Source of the DNA: Crossiella sp. S99.2
Lineage (GTDB): Bacteria > Actinomycetota > Actinomycetes > Mycobacteriales > Pseudonocardiaceae
Direction: 5' to 3'
Length of the DNA stretch: 64,000 nt
NCBI RefSeq assembly: GCF_023094165.1
Contig: NZ_JALMDK010000011.1
Coordinates: 1-64,000 of the forward strand
In this document: positions 8,386 through 16,839 of the stretch, piece by piece
Numbering within the stretch: position 1 is the stretch's first letter
Layout: the number at the start of each line of letters is the position of its first letter
Notes under the pieces: generated by a model
Seen by the model: the letters and a program-made list of their open reading frames with translations, nothing else
Database searches by the model: none
Told to the model about the DNA's origin: nothing
Made by a program: the position numbers and the translations under genes

Positions 8386-9124
8386 GGAACTGCTCGACGA
8401 CAGCGGCCGGCTGGTCGCTGTCTACGACCGCCGCACCCGGATGGAGCGGCCCTACGCGGCCGAACTGAAGCCGGTGGACATCGAGCCGGCTGCGCTGGTC
8501 AAGCTGCTCTTCGCCGAGCGCGCGGGCTGGGTGTTCAGCTCCACCCCGGACATCTGCCACCCGGCCAAGGCCGAGGGCGGCACGATCGTCCGGCACGGGC
8601 ACGGCTACAGCTACGACCTGCGCACCCAGCCGGTCGACCCGGGCTGGGCGGCCGGGCCGTTGCCTGCCGGACTGCGGTTCAGCGAGTTCACCGCGACCCT
8701 GGACGAGATCTACCCCGCCTACCAGCTGGCCTTCCCACCGGGCCACGTCGATCACGTGATGGACGCCGAGACCGAACGGCGGGACTTCGCCCGGCTGCTG
8801 GCCGGGGAGGTCCTCGGGCCGGTGCTGCCGTGCAGCAGCCTGGTGTGGGACGGCGAGACGGTGGTCGGGGTCATCGTGGTCAACGACCGCGAGGGCGAAC
8901 CGCCGATGTTCGGACCGTGGATCTCCCAGGTCTACCGGGACCCCGATCCGCGCTACCGCGGGCTGGGCATGGTGCTGCTGCGGCGGGCCCTTGCCCTGGG
9001 CGCGCGGGCCGGGTTGCCGGCGATCGGACTGGCGGTCACGGACGGGAATCCGGCGCGGTCGGTGTACGAAAAGGCGGGCTTCCGGCATACCGACGAGTCC
9101 ATGACGGTGCTCATCCCGGATTAG
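8378..9124 (+). CDS. GNAT-family N-acetyltransferase
   Basis: 248 residues. The C-terminal half carries the GNAT core: YRGLGMVLLRRAL is the acetyl-CoA-binding motif A, and NPARSVYEKAGF the motif B end. The N-terminal 100 residues are not recognisable. Start is the GTG at 8378, eight bases inside the preceding regulator gene, with GGGGGAACGGAG upstream, so the two are probably translationally coupled. Acceptor substrate unknown. Its stop codon TAG abuts the inverted-repeat element that follows. Confidence 0.82.
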   Translation: MREELLDDSGRLVAVYDRRTRMERPYAAELKPVDIEPAALVKLLFAERAGWVFSSTPDICHPAKAEGGTIVRHGHGYSYDLRTQPVDPGWAAGPLPAGLRFSEFTATLDEIYPAYQLAFPPGHVDHVMDAETERRDFARLLAGEVLGPVLPCSSLVWDGETVVGVIVVNDREGEPPMFGPWISQVYRDPDPRYRGLGMVLLRRALALGARAGLPAIGLAVTDGNPARSVYEKAGFRHTDESMTVLIPD

Positions 9125-9287
9125 GTCGTGTTTGGTGGGTATTGGTCGATGAGCGTCGGAGTCCAGATTGTTCCTGGTCGTGTCGACGTGGTGGCCTCGT
9201 ACCGGTGTTGTACGTGGCCGCCGCGGCGGCGCGGCTAGGGGCGATCTGGGCCCGGCGATCGCGACCAAGGTCCACCAAACACGACCT
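9123..9287. mobile_element. 165-bp miniature inverted-repeat element (MITE or IS remnant)
   Basis: AGGTCGTGTTTGGTGG at 9123-9138 is repeated perfectly in inverse at 9272-9287. After a five-base mismatch the similarity resumes for five more bases (GGTCG/CGACC). The interior has no open frame long enough for a transposase. Perfect terminal repeats with a short non-coding core are the signature of a non-autonomous transposable element mobilised in trans, possibly by an IS5-type transposase. No clear target duplication remains (TTA on the left, TCA on the right). It begins inside the stop codon of the acetyltransferase gene. Confidence 0.75.
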
Positions 9288-9333
9288 CACCCTCTAGACT
9301 GGCCGGGTTGGCGTCGAGACCGGGAGGTGGACT

Positions 9334-9726
9334 GTGCGCGAGCACCGGGTCCAGCCTGGTTCGGCGCTGCTCCGGCTGATCCAGGCCGTGCTGCTCACCG
9401 CACTGCTGGTGCTGGTGGCCGCGCCGGTGGCCACGGCCGCGCCGATCACGTTGGCGGACAACGAGGTCGCGGTGTCCACCCATCTCGGCGGGTCCTCTTC
9501 GGACCATCGGGACACCCGGCTCAACCACGCCGACCGGGTGGCCATCGCCAACCCGCACGCGCACCAGCACTTCGCCGAACTGCCCGCCGGACTGCCGGTG
9601 GCCGCGCCCGCGTTCCCCCGGCCCAGCGTCGACTTCGCCACCGATCAGAACGCCCTCGACGCCGCGGCCGGTGTCGGGCCGCGGCAGGCGCCCACCAGAG
9701 GGCCACCGAACACTCCAGGAAGCTGA
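9334..9726 (+). CDS. exported hypothetical protein upstream of secDF
   Basis: 130 residues with a hydrophobic segment (about 15-36, LLRLIQAVLLTALLVLVAAPVA) followed by ATAAPI, so a signal peptide cut after Ala-Ala is likely. The remainder is short, rich in Ala, Pro and His, and without recognised motifs. GTG start at 9334 with GGGAGG about 10 bases upstream. It lies 51 bases ahead of secDF on the same strand and may share its transcript. No function can be assigned. Confidence 0.6.
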   Translation: MREHRVQPGSALLRLIQAVLLTALLVLVAAPVATAAPITLADNEVAVSTHLGGSSSDHRDTRLNHADRVAIANPHAHQHFAELPAGLPVAAPAFPRPSVDFATDQNALDAAAGVGPRQAPTRGPPNTPGS

Positions 9727-9777
9727 CCCTCACATCGTCCTTTGTGGACGGACCTCACTCCTGGAGGAACCTCACCC

Positions 9778-12084
9778 ATGTCACGCCCTTCGGCGTGGCG
9801 GGGACTTCTCGTGCGCGGGCTGCTGTCCCTCGCCGTGCTTGTCACCGCCACCTATCTCGTGCTCAGCACCGCCCCGCGCCTCGGCCTGGACCTGCGCGGC
9901 GGCACCCAGATCGTGCTTGAGGCCAAGTCCACCCCGACCGTCACCGCCGACGCCAACGCCACCGACCGCGCCCTGGAGGTGATCCGCCGCCGGGTGGACA
10001 GCCTGGGCGTGGCCGAACCGGGGCTGGTGCGCTCCGGCGAGAACCGGATCATCGTCGAACTGCCCGGCGTGCAGGATCCGAAGGAAGCGGTCGCGGTGCT
10101 CGGCCGGACCGCCCAGCTGACCATGCACCAGGTGCTCGGCGTGGTGCCGCCGGGCACGCCGCCGGGGCCGGGCGAGAAGGTGCTGCCGGATGAGTCCGGC
10201 GCGCCGTTGCGGCTGGCCCCGGCCGCGCTGACCGGGGAGAACGTGTCCGGGGCGAATTCAGGGCCGGTGCCGCAGGGGGTCGGCTGGCAGGTGGGCATCG
10301 ACTTCTCCGGGGCCGGTGGGGAGAGCTGGCGGAAGCTGACCGGTCAGGCCGCGTGCTCCGCGCCGGGTGATCCCAAGCGCCGGGTGGCGATCGTGCTGGA
10401 CGACAAGGTGATCTCCTCGCCGCAGGTGGACCCGTCGGTGGGCTGCCAGGCCGGGATGGGCGGCGGCACCACCCGGATCACCGGCAAGTTCACCCAGGCC
10501 GAGGCCAACGAGCTGTCGTTGCTGATCAGCGGCGGCGCGCTGCCGGTGCCGGTGGAGGTCCTGGAACAGCGGACCGTGGGCCCGACCCTGGGCGCGCAGG
10601 CGATCGAGGCGAGCGCGTGGGCCGCGCTGATCGGCATCGGCATCACCGGGCTGTTCCTCACCTTTGTCTACCGGTTGGTCGGTTTCCTCGCGGTGCTGGC
10701 CCTGGCCGGGTACGCGGCGCTGTCCTACTCCTCGCTGCTGGCGATCGGGGCCACGCTGACCTTGCCGGGGCTGGCGGGCCTGGTGCTCGCGGTCGGTATG
10801 GCGGTGGACGCGAACGTGCTGGTCTTCGAGCGGGCGCGAGAGGACTTCGCGAGCAGATCCGGGCTGCCGCCACGGCAGCGGTTGAGCCGGGCCATGGAGG
10901 GCGGGTTCAAGGGCGCGGTGTCCGCGATCGCGGACTCCAACGTCACCACGTTGCTGGCGGCCGGATTGCTGTTCTTCCTGGCCACCGGGCCGGTGCGCGG
11001 GTTCGGCGTGACGCTGTCGGTGGGTGTGCTGGCCTCGCTGTTCAGCGCGCTGGTGCTGACCAGGGTGCTGGTGATCGCGGTGTGCGACAACGAGTTCGTG
11101 GCCAAACGGCCGTGGCTGACCGGGCTGGGCAGCCTTGGCCGGGTGCGGACCTGGCTGACCGGCCGGTTCAGCGGGTTGTTCGCCAACCCGAAGCGCTGGC
11201 TGCTGGCCACCGGGGCGATCACCCTGCTGATCGCGCTGGGACTGGTGATCCGCGGTCCGGAACTGGGCGTGGAGTTCACCGGCGGCAGACTGATCGAGTA
11301 CACCACCCAGCAGCAGGTCAACCCGGACGCGGCCCGGGATGCGTTGCAGGCGGCCGGTTTCGACCGGGCCACGGTGTCCACGAGCGGCGAGAAGGAACTG
11401 ACGATCAAGACCGCGCCACTGGACGAGACCCAGGCGGCCAAGGCCAAGGAGGTCGTGGCCGGGCTCGGCGGCGGCGCGGAACAGGTGCGCAGCGAGCTGA
11501 TCGGGCCGAGCCTGGGTGACGAGCTGCGCACGAAGGCGTTGCTGGCCCTGGCGATCGCGGTCGCGGCGCAGCTGGCGTACCTGGCGATCCGGTTCGACTG
11601 GCGGCTGGGTGTGGCCACGGTCGCGGCGCTGCTGACGGATGTCGTTGTGCTGCTGGGGTTGTTCTCCTGGCTGGGGATCACCATGGACGCGGTGTTCCTG
11701 GCGGCGCTGCTGACGGTGATCGGTTATTCGGTGAACGACTCGGTGGTGGTCTTCGACCGGGTCCGCGAGCTACGCGGATTGCGGCCCAAGGAACACTTCC
11801 ACCAGATCGCGGGCACCGCGGTGCTGCAAACCTTGCCGCGCACGGTGAACACCGGTGTCGGCGTGCTCGCGGTGTTGCTGTGCCTGCTCTTCCTGGGCGA
11901 TGGGTCGCTGGCCGACTTCGCGCTGGCGGTGCTGGTGGGTGTGGTCGCGGGCACGATCTCCACGGTGACCACGGCTTCGCCGCTGGCGGTGCTGCTGGAC
12001 CGGAAATCGCCGGGGGCCGGGCGGCAGCGGGCCAAGCCGCGGCCGCAGACCCGGCGGCGGGTGGAATCCGGGGCGGTGGTGTGA
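9778..12084 (+). CDS. secDF: fused protein translocase accessory subunit SecDF
   Basis: 768 residues joining SecD and SecF, which use the proton gradient to complete protein export through SecYEG. The SecD part has an N-terminal membrane helix (about 8-27), the signature LGLDLRGGTQ, a periplasm-side P1 domain with VELPGVQDP, and a six-helix bundle from about 280 to 455 containing GMAVDANVLVFER. SecF starts near 470, with GVEFTGGRLIEY near 497 replacing the usual GIDFxGG, and the second bundle with YSVNDSVVVFDRVRE. ATG at 9778 with GGAGG at 9762-9766. Actinobacteria usually have separate secD and secF next to ruvB and relA, so this fused form away from that locus may be an extra copy. Confidence 0.93.
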   Translation: MSRPSAWRGLLVRGLLSLAVLVTATYLVLSTAPRLGLDLRGGTQIVLEAKSTPTVTADANATDRALEVIRRRVDSLGVAEPGLVRSGENRIIVELPGVQDPKEAVAVLGRTAQLTMHQVLGVVPPGTPPGPGEKVLPDESGAPLRLAPAALTGENVSGANSGPVPQGVGWQVGIDFSGAGGESWRKLTGQAACSAPGDPKRRVAIVLDDKVISSPQVDPSVGCQAGMGGGTTRITGKFTQAEANELSLLISGGALPVPVEVLEQRTVGPTLGAQAIEASAWAALIGIGITGLFLTFVYRLVGFLAVLALAGYAALSYSSLLAIGATLTLPGLAGLVLAVGMAVDANVLVFERAREDFASRSGLPPRQRLSRAMEGGFKGAVSAIADSNVTTLLAAGLLFFLATGPVRGFGVTLSVGVLASLFSALVLTRVLVIAVCDNEFVAKRPWLTGLGSLGRVRTWLTGRFSGLFANPKRWLLATGAITLLIALGLVIRGPELGVEFTGGRLIEYTTQQQVNPDAARDALQAAGFDRATVSTSGEKELTIKTAPLDETQAAKAKEVVAGLGGGAEQVRSELIGPSLGDELRTKALLALAIAVAAQLAYLAIRFDWRLGVATVAALLTDVVVLLGLFSWLGITMDAVFLAALLTVIGYSVNDSVVVFDRVRELRGLRPKEHFHQIAGTAVLQTLPRTVNTGVGVLAVLLCLLFLGDGSLADFALAVLVGVVAGTISTVTTASPLAVLLDRKSPGAGRQRAKPRPQTRRRVESGAVV

Positions 12085-12106
12085 GCGGCCAGCGTGGGTT
12101 AGTGAG

Positions 12107-12949
12107 TCAGCGCAGGCCGGTGAGCAGGAAGGGCGCGTTGATGATCCCGTGCACCAGGAGCAGCACGGGGAAGTTGCGGTACCGCGCCCACAGGTAGCCG
12201 AGGAACATCCCGCGCACACCGTGTCCCGCCAGCACGGTGAGCACACCGAGGCCGACGCCGTGGTGGGACTGGATTCCGATGTGCCACACCGCCCAGAGCA
12301 CGGCGGCCAGCGCGATCCCGGGCCACAGTCCCAGCACGGCTTCGAGCCTCGTCTGCAGCCAGCGCCGGAAGAAGAGTTCCTCGATGACGGCGTTGAAGAG
12401 GAAGACGACGAGGATGGTCTGGGCGTCCGGGATGAGGCGGGATTCGGGGTAGGCGCCCAGGAGATAGGTGAGGCCGAGGAAGACGGCGGCGGGGGCGAGC
12501 GGGGCGATCCAGCGGGTGGGGGTCATGGGGCGCCAGCGTTCGCGCTTGCCGCCGTCGCGGCGCAGGTGCCAGAAGAGGGTGAGCGGGATCGCGATCAGCA
12601 GGACTGGTTTGACGATCAGGAACCAGAGCGGGGCGCCCGGTAAGACCATGATGATCGCGAAGAGGGCGGCGAGCGCGGTCAGCCAGGCTGCTTCGACGCG
12701 GGTACGGGCCGGGTCGACGCGGAAGGGGTTCTCCCACTTGACGGTGGGTGGGATGAAGCGGGTCGCGACGATGGCCAGCAGGGCGGGGACGGTGAGCAGC
12801 CACAGCGGGAGGGTGCCGTCGTGGTCGGCGGTGTAGTGGACGCTGAAATGGCCGGTGAGCAGGAGCAGCAGTAAGCAGCCGAAGATGACGGCCAGACAGC
12901 CGACCAGGATGAAGCCGCCTAACCGGGCCCAGGTTCGCCGTTCCCCCAT
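12107..12949 (-). CDS. CPBP-family intramembrane metalloprotease
   Basis: 280 residues with about eight hydrophobic helices. The CAAX/bacteriocin-processing family motifs are in place: EELFFRRWLQ (EExxxR), WHIG in the next helix and HGIIN in the last, which supply the catalytic Glu and metal-binding His residues. Substrate unknown; family members process peptides or serve as self-immunity factors. The ATG at 12949 has no Shine-Dalgarno, but a TATGTT hexamer (minus strand, 12961-12956) lies six bases before it, so a leaderless mRNA is likely. It is convergent with secDF and divergent from a hydrolase, with a palindromic repeat between. Confidence 0.85.
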   Translation of the reverse strand: MGERRTWARLGGFILVGCLAVIFGCLLLLLLTGHFSVHYTADHDGTLPLWLLTVPALLAIVATRFIPPTVKWENPFRVDPARTRVEAAWLTALAALFAIIMVLPGAPLWFLIVKPVLLIAIPLTLFWHLRRDGGKRERWRPMTPTRWIAPLAPAAVFLGLTYLLGAYPESRLIPDAQTILVVFLFNAVIEELFFRRWLQTRLEAVLGLWPGIALAAVLWAVWHIGIQSHHGVGLGVLTVLAGHGVRGMFLGYLWARYRNFPVLLLVHGIINAPFLLTGLR

Positions 12950-13004
12950 GGGGCCAACATATCCGGGATCGGGCCGGGGGCGCCGGGAGGGCAGCGAGAA
13001 CGTC

Positions 13005-13070
13005 GAGTTGGCCCAAGTCGTACGCATAGTTGGCCAAACTGGGCGTACCACTTGGGCCAAGTCGGCGGCG
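13005..13070. repeat. intergenic 22-bp periodic palindrome repeat, copy A
   Basis: Three TTGGSCCAA-type palindromes (13008-13016, 13030-13037, 13052-13060) spaced about 22 bases apart, with GTAC at 13020-13023 and 13045-13048 between them, ending in GTCGGCGGCG. Copies B (24736) and C (60321) share the layout. This copy lies between two divergent genes and does not encode protein. Confidence 0.8.
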
Positions 13071-13138
13071 GGCGCGGGCTGGGGGTCCCACTTTCCGGGG
13101 ATACGGGACTGGGTGGTTCTCGATCTAGGGTGGGTCCC

Positions 13139-13954
13139 ATGGAGCTGGTGTACGAGCGTCGCGGAGCCGGTGCGGGGGCGCCGTTGGTGTTGCTGCATGG
13201 GGTTGGGCATCACTGGCAGGCTTGGGAACCCGTGCTGGATCTGGTGGCGGAGCGGCGGGACGTGATCGCGCTGGACTTTCCCGGGTTTGGGGCCTCGCCG
13301 ATGTTCGCGGAGGGGGTTCGGGTTCATCCGGGGTTGCTCGCCGATGTCGTGCAAGAGTTTTGCGCTGAGCTGGGGCTTGTGCGGCCGCATGTCGCGGGGA
13401 ATTCCATGGGTGGGCTGGTTGCCTTGTTGCTGGGGCAGCGGGGAGTGGTTAGTAGCGTGACCGCGTTGTCTCCCGCTGGGTTGTGGACTGATCGGGAGCG
13501 GGCTTGGGCTTTTCGGGTTTTGCGGGCTTGCCGGGGGGCGGCTCGGGTTACGCCGCCGGGGGTGGTGGCCCGGTTGGCTGAGTCCGGGGTGGCTCGGACT
13601 TTGTTGACGGGGATGATTTATGGGCGGCCCGCGGCTCGCTCCGCATCGGCTGTGGTGGCTGAGGTGCGGGCTTTGCGGGAGGCCACCGGGTTTGACGTGG
13701 CGTTGCGGGTGGGGCGGGAGTTTCGGTTTTCCGGGGTGGTGCCTGCTGACGTGCCGGTGACCGTGGCCTGGGGCGATCGGGATCGGGTGTTGTCCCGGCG
13801 GCAGGGATTGCGGGCCCGGGAACTGGCGCCGCAGGCTCGGTTGGTGGAACTGCCTGGGTGCGGGCATGTGCCGATGAGTGACGACCCGGAATTGGTGGCT
13901 TCGGTGTTGTTGCGGGGGTCCGCCGGGGAATCGGTCAGTTCTTCCGCACGATGA
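13139..13954 (+). CDS. alpha/beta-fold hydrolase
   Basis: 271 residues. The fold is clear: LLHGVGHHW oxyanion loop near 21-29, nucleophile Ser in GNSMGG, acid in AWGDRDRV, and His in GCGHVPM near the end. These match the epoxide hydrolase/haloperoxidase-like branch, but substrate cannot be told. ATG at 13139; TAGGGT at 13126-13131 ends seven bases upstream, so the mRNA is probably leaderless. The 3' end overlaps the convergent ligase gene by 20 bases. Codon use is unlike most neighbours, with many TTG, GTT, TTT and GCT codons, hinting at separate origin or weak expression. Confidence 0.88.
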   Translation: MELVYERRGAGAGAPLVLLHGVGHHWQAWEPVLDLVAERRDVIALDFPGFGASPMFAEGVRVHPGLLADVVQEFCAELGLVRPHVAGNSMGGLVALLLGQRGVVSSVTALSPAGLWTDRERAWAFRVLRACRGAARVTPPGVVARLAESGVARTLLTGMIYGRPAARSASAVVAEVRALREATGFDVALRVGREFRFSGVVPADVPVTVAWGDRDRVLSRRQGLRARELAPQARLVELPGCGHVPMSDDPELVASVLLRGSAGESVSSSAR

Positions 13955-15281
13955 CCAGTTTGAATTTGCCGGTGCCGGGATCGCGTTGCGGTGGGGTGTG
14001 GTCCAGGGTGATGTCCACGGTGCCCAGACCTTGTTTGGCGAGATAGGTGCCGAGTTTGTCGCGGAGGTGCGGCCAGGCGTCGTCGTTGGTGGCGTCCAGG
14101 CGAATGTGCAGGTGAGCCGGGGCGGTTTGGACTATTTGGAAGCGGCGGACTCCCGGCAGGCCGTCCACGACCGTGGTCACCGCCAAGGGGAGCAGGCGGA
14201 CTGTGCTGCCGTCGGGGGCTTGTAGTTCCAGGAGGTCGTTGGTGCGGCCCTGGACGCGCAGGGTGGGGAATTGGCGGCCGCAGCCGCAGATGTCCGGGTC
14301 GATGGTGATCGAGTCGCCCAGGTTGTAGCGGATGATGGGCTGGACCCGGTTGGCCAGGTTGGTCAGCAGAACCGAGGTGGACGGGATGCCGGGACTGACC
14401 GGATGGCCGCGGTCGTCCACCGGTTCCAGGATGGCCCAGTCGTCGTTGACGTGCAGGCGGTCCAGGGCGCAGGCGAAGGTCAGCAGCATGAACTCGGAGC
14501 AGCCGTACTGGTTGCGCACCTCGGCGCCGAAGGCCTGGGCCAGCAGGGCGCGGTCGGTGCCGGGGATGGCCTCGCCGCCGGTGGTGATCAGGACCGGCGC
14601 GATGCGCAGGCGGCCGGCCAGCTGTTCATGGGCCAGGGCGACCTGGGCGGTGGCGTAGCCGCCGAGCATGGCCGGCTGGTACTCGTTGAGCGCGGCCACG
14701 GTTTCCTCGATCGGCGCGTGCACCGAGAACACCCGCAGCCGCTCCGCCCGGGACTTGCGCTGGGCGCGCTGGAACTCGGCCGTGGCCACGCCGCCGAAGT
14801 GGCCGTCAGTGGCCACCAGGTTGGCCATCCGGCCGCCCGCGGCGGCGATCTCGCGGACCAGGCCCACGCCCAGCGCGGGCATCGCACGCAGGGCGCCCAG
14901 GGTGCCGGCGACCTTGCGCATGGGTTCGTCCTGCAGGATCACCGCGCGGTCGCCGCTGCTGCCCGAACTCGTGGACACCAGGTACCGGTCCCGGAACAGG
15001 GTGCCGATGCGGTCCGGGTCGGCCAGGTGCAGGTTCAGTTCAGCCAGCCGGACCTCGGGGTCGGTGACCCACTCGTCGAAGCGGGCCATCAGCTCCGGTT
15101 TGCTGGTCGGCGGCAGGTCGGTGAGGCGGAAATCCCTGGTCAGGTCGGCGTAGTGGGCCCGGAAGTAGGGCGAGCGGGCCCGCGCGTGGGCGATGAGTTC
15201 GGTGATCCGGGCGCGTTGCCGGGAGAGCACCCTGGTCCGGTCGCCGCGGCGGTCGCGCCATGCCTGCCAGTGCACGCTCAT
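13935..15281 (-). CDS. phenylacetate-CoA ligase-like adenylate-forming enzyme
   Basis: 448 residues resembling PaaK-type ligases, which activate an acid with ATP before CoA transfer. The phosphate loop is STSSGSSGDRAVI, the adenine-site region LITTGGEAIPG, and the Tyr-Gly region NQYGCSEFMLL; YNLGDSI and a Cys pair CGCG follow, and the C-terminal lid runs from GRTNDLLEL. The end, PPQRDPGTGKFKLVIVRKN, carries the lysine expected near the C-terminus. Start is the ATG at 15281, seven bases after GGGGG; an ATG six bases upstream is too close to that run. Substrate is not known, and no carrier protein or paa genes lie nearby. Confidence 0.82.
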   Translation of the reverse strand: MSVHWQAWRDRRGDRTRVLSRQRARITELIAHARARSPYFRAHYADLTRDFRLTDLPPTSKPELMARFDEWVTDPEVRLAELNLHLADPDRIGTLFRDRYLVSTSSGSSGDRAVILQDEPMRKVAGTLGALRAMPALGVGLVREIAAAGGRMANLVATDGHFGGVATAEFQRAQRKSRAERLRVFSVHAPIEETVAALNEYQPAMLGGYATAQVALAHEQLAGRLRIAPVLITTGGEAIPGTDRALLAQAFGAEVRNQYGCSEFMLLTFACALDRLHVNDDWAILEPVDDRGHPVSPGIPSTSVLLTNLANRVQPIIRYNLGDSITIDPDICGCGRQFPTLRVQGRTNDLLELQAPDGSTVRLLPLAVTTVVDGLPGVRRFQIVQTAPAHLHIRLDATNDDAWPHLRDKLGTYLAKQGLGTVDITLDHTPPQRDPGTGKFKLVIVRKN

Positions 15282-15407
15282 GCCCATCCCCCAGCCGCTG
15301 GTCGGGCGACCACGGTATTTCCTCCCGCGTGCCGCCACAACCGAGTGCGGTAGCGTCCGCCGGGAAGAAAACGACCAGTATTCGGCCAGTTCGAGGGAGA
15401 GCCTTCC

Positions 15408-16784
15408 ATGTCGTCCAGTGAGCTGCTGCCCGGCACGCGACGAGCGCTGGTGCGGCGGGTGGCCGTTGAACAGGCCGGCAGCCGGCTCCCCTCGCTCACC
15501 GCGGGGCTGGTCCGCGACGGCGAACTGATCTGGAGCGGCGCCCGCGGCCAGGTCGACGGGGCCCCGGTCACCCTCGACACCCAGTACCGCATCGGGTCGA
15601 TCACCAAGACCTTTATCGCGCTGCTGGTCATGCGCCTGCGCGACGCGGGCAAGCTTGACCTGTCCGACCAGCTCGACCAGCACCTGACCGGCACCCCGCT
15701 GGGTGACCGGAGCATCGCCCAGCTGCTCTCGCACACCTCCGGCGTCACCGCCGAATCCCCCGGCCCCTGGTGGGAACGCGCCCCGGGCTACCCGGCGAGC
15801 GAGCTGATCGAGAACCTCGGCGGCGAGGACGTGCGGCACCGGGCGGGCCGCCGGTTCCACTACTCCAACGTCGGCTACGGCCTGCTCGGCGAACTCGTCG
15901 CCCGGCTGCGCGGGCACTCCTGGGAGGACGCGCTGCGCGCCGAACTCCTGGAGCCGCTGGGCATGCAGCGCACCACCACCATGCCCAAGCCGCCGCACGC
16001 GCACGGCTGGGCGGTGCACCCGTGGGCCGACGTGCTGCTGGCCGAACCCGCGCACGACGCCGGGTCGATGGCCCCGGCCGGGCAGCTCTGGTCCACCATT
16101 CCCGACCTGTCCCGGCTGGCCCGGTTCCTGCTCGGGGACACCGCCGAGGTGCTGCACCCGGACACCGTGGCCGAGATGCGCGAACCGGCCACCGTGGACG
16201 ACGGCGACGAGTGGCGCGCCGGGTACGGCCTCGGGCTGCAACTGGTGCGGCACAAGGGCAGGCGGCTGGCCGGGCACACCGGGTCGATGCCGGGGTTCGT
16301 CTCCACGGTGTGGGTGGACCCGAAGGAGGACACCGCGGTGCTGTACCTGACCAACAGCACCGTCGGCCCCTCCGGACCGGTCGCCACCGATCTGCTGGAC
16401 CTGCTGCACGAGCTGGAACCGCACATCCCGGCCGAGTGGACGCCACAGCCCTCGGCCGATCCGGCGCTGCTCGCGCTGACCGGCCAGTGGTACTGGGGAC
16501 CGAGCCCGTACGCGCTGCGGTTGCTGCCGGACGGTCTGCTCGACCTGAACCCGTGGAACGGCCGGGGCCGCGCCTCCCGCTTCCGCGCCAACGAGGACGG
16601 CACCTGGACCGGCCTGGATGGCTACTACGCCGGGGAGCTGCTGCGGATCGGGCGCGCCGCCGACGGCACCGCCACCCACCTGGACCTCAACACCTTCATC
16701 TTCACCCGCACCCCCTACGATCCGGCCGCGCCGATCCCCGGCGGGGTCAACCCGGACGGCTGGGTGCCGGTGGAACCCGCCTGA
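15408..16784 (+). CDS. serine hydrolase of the class C beta-lactamase/DD-peptidase family
   Basis: 458 residues without a signal peptide, so apparently cytoplasmic. The active-site motifs are SITK (Ser at about 65), YSN in HYSNVGYG, and HTG in GHTGSMPG. A C-terminal extension of about 100 residues (from ALTGQWYWG) looks like the lipocalin-like domain that often follows this fold. GGGAGAG precedes the ATG at 15408, and TAGCGT at 15351-15356 could be a -10 box. It is divergent from the adenylate-forming ligase. Probably an esterase or peptidase, not antibiotic resistance, but that is inference. Confidence 0.85.
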   Translation: MSSSELLPGTRRALVRRVAVEQAGSRLPSLTAGLVRDGELIWSGARGQVDGAPVTLDTQYRIGSITKTFIALLVMRLRDAGKLDLSDQLDQHLTGTPLGDRSIAQLLSHTSGVTAESPGPWWERAPGYPASELIENLGGEDVRHRAGRRFHYSNVGYGLLGELVARLRGHSWEDALRAELLEPLGMQRTTTMPKPPHAHGWAVHPWADVLLAEPAHDAGSMAPAGQLWSTIPDLSRLARFLLGDTAEVLHPDTVAEMREPATVDDGDEWRAGYGLGLQLVRHKGRRLAGHTGSMPGFVSTVWVDPKEDTAVLYLTNSTVGPSGPVATDLLDLLHELEPHIPAEWTPQPSADPALLALTGQWYWGPSPYALRLLPDGLLDLNPWNGRGRASRFRANEDGTWTGLDGYYAGELLRIGRAADGTATHLDLNTFIFTRTPYDPAAPIPGGVNPDGWVPVEPA

Positions 16785-16839
16785 ATCTCCTACCTACCGG
16801 TGTTGGCGGGGCTGGACGGATCGGCCAAGATTCCGTGGC

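Noticed and set aside
15282..16679. Extension of the ligase frame upstream on the minus strand
   Set aside because: The extra 460 residues lie antisense to the serine hydrolase gene; the family's own start is at 15281.
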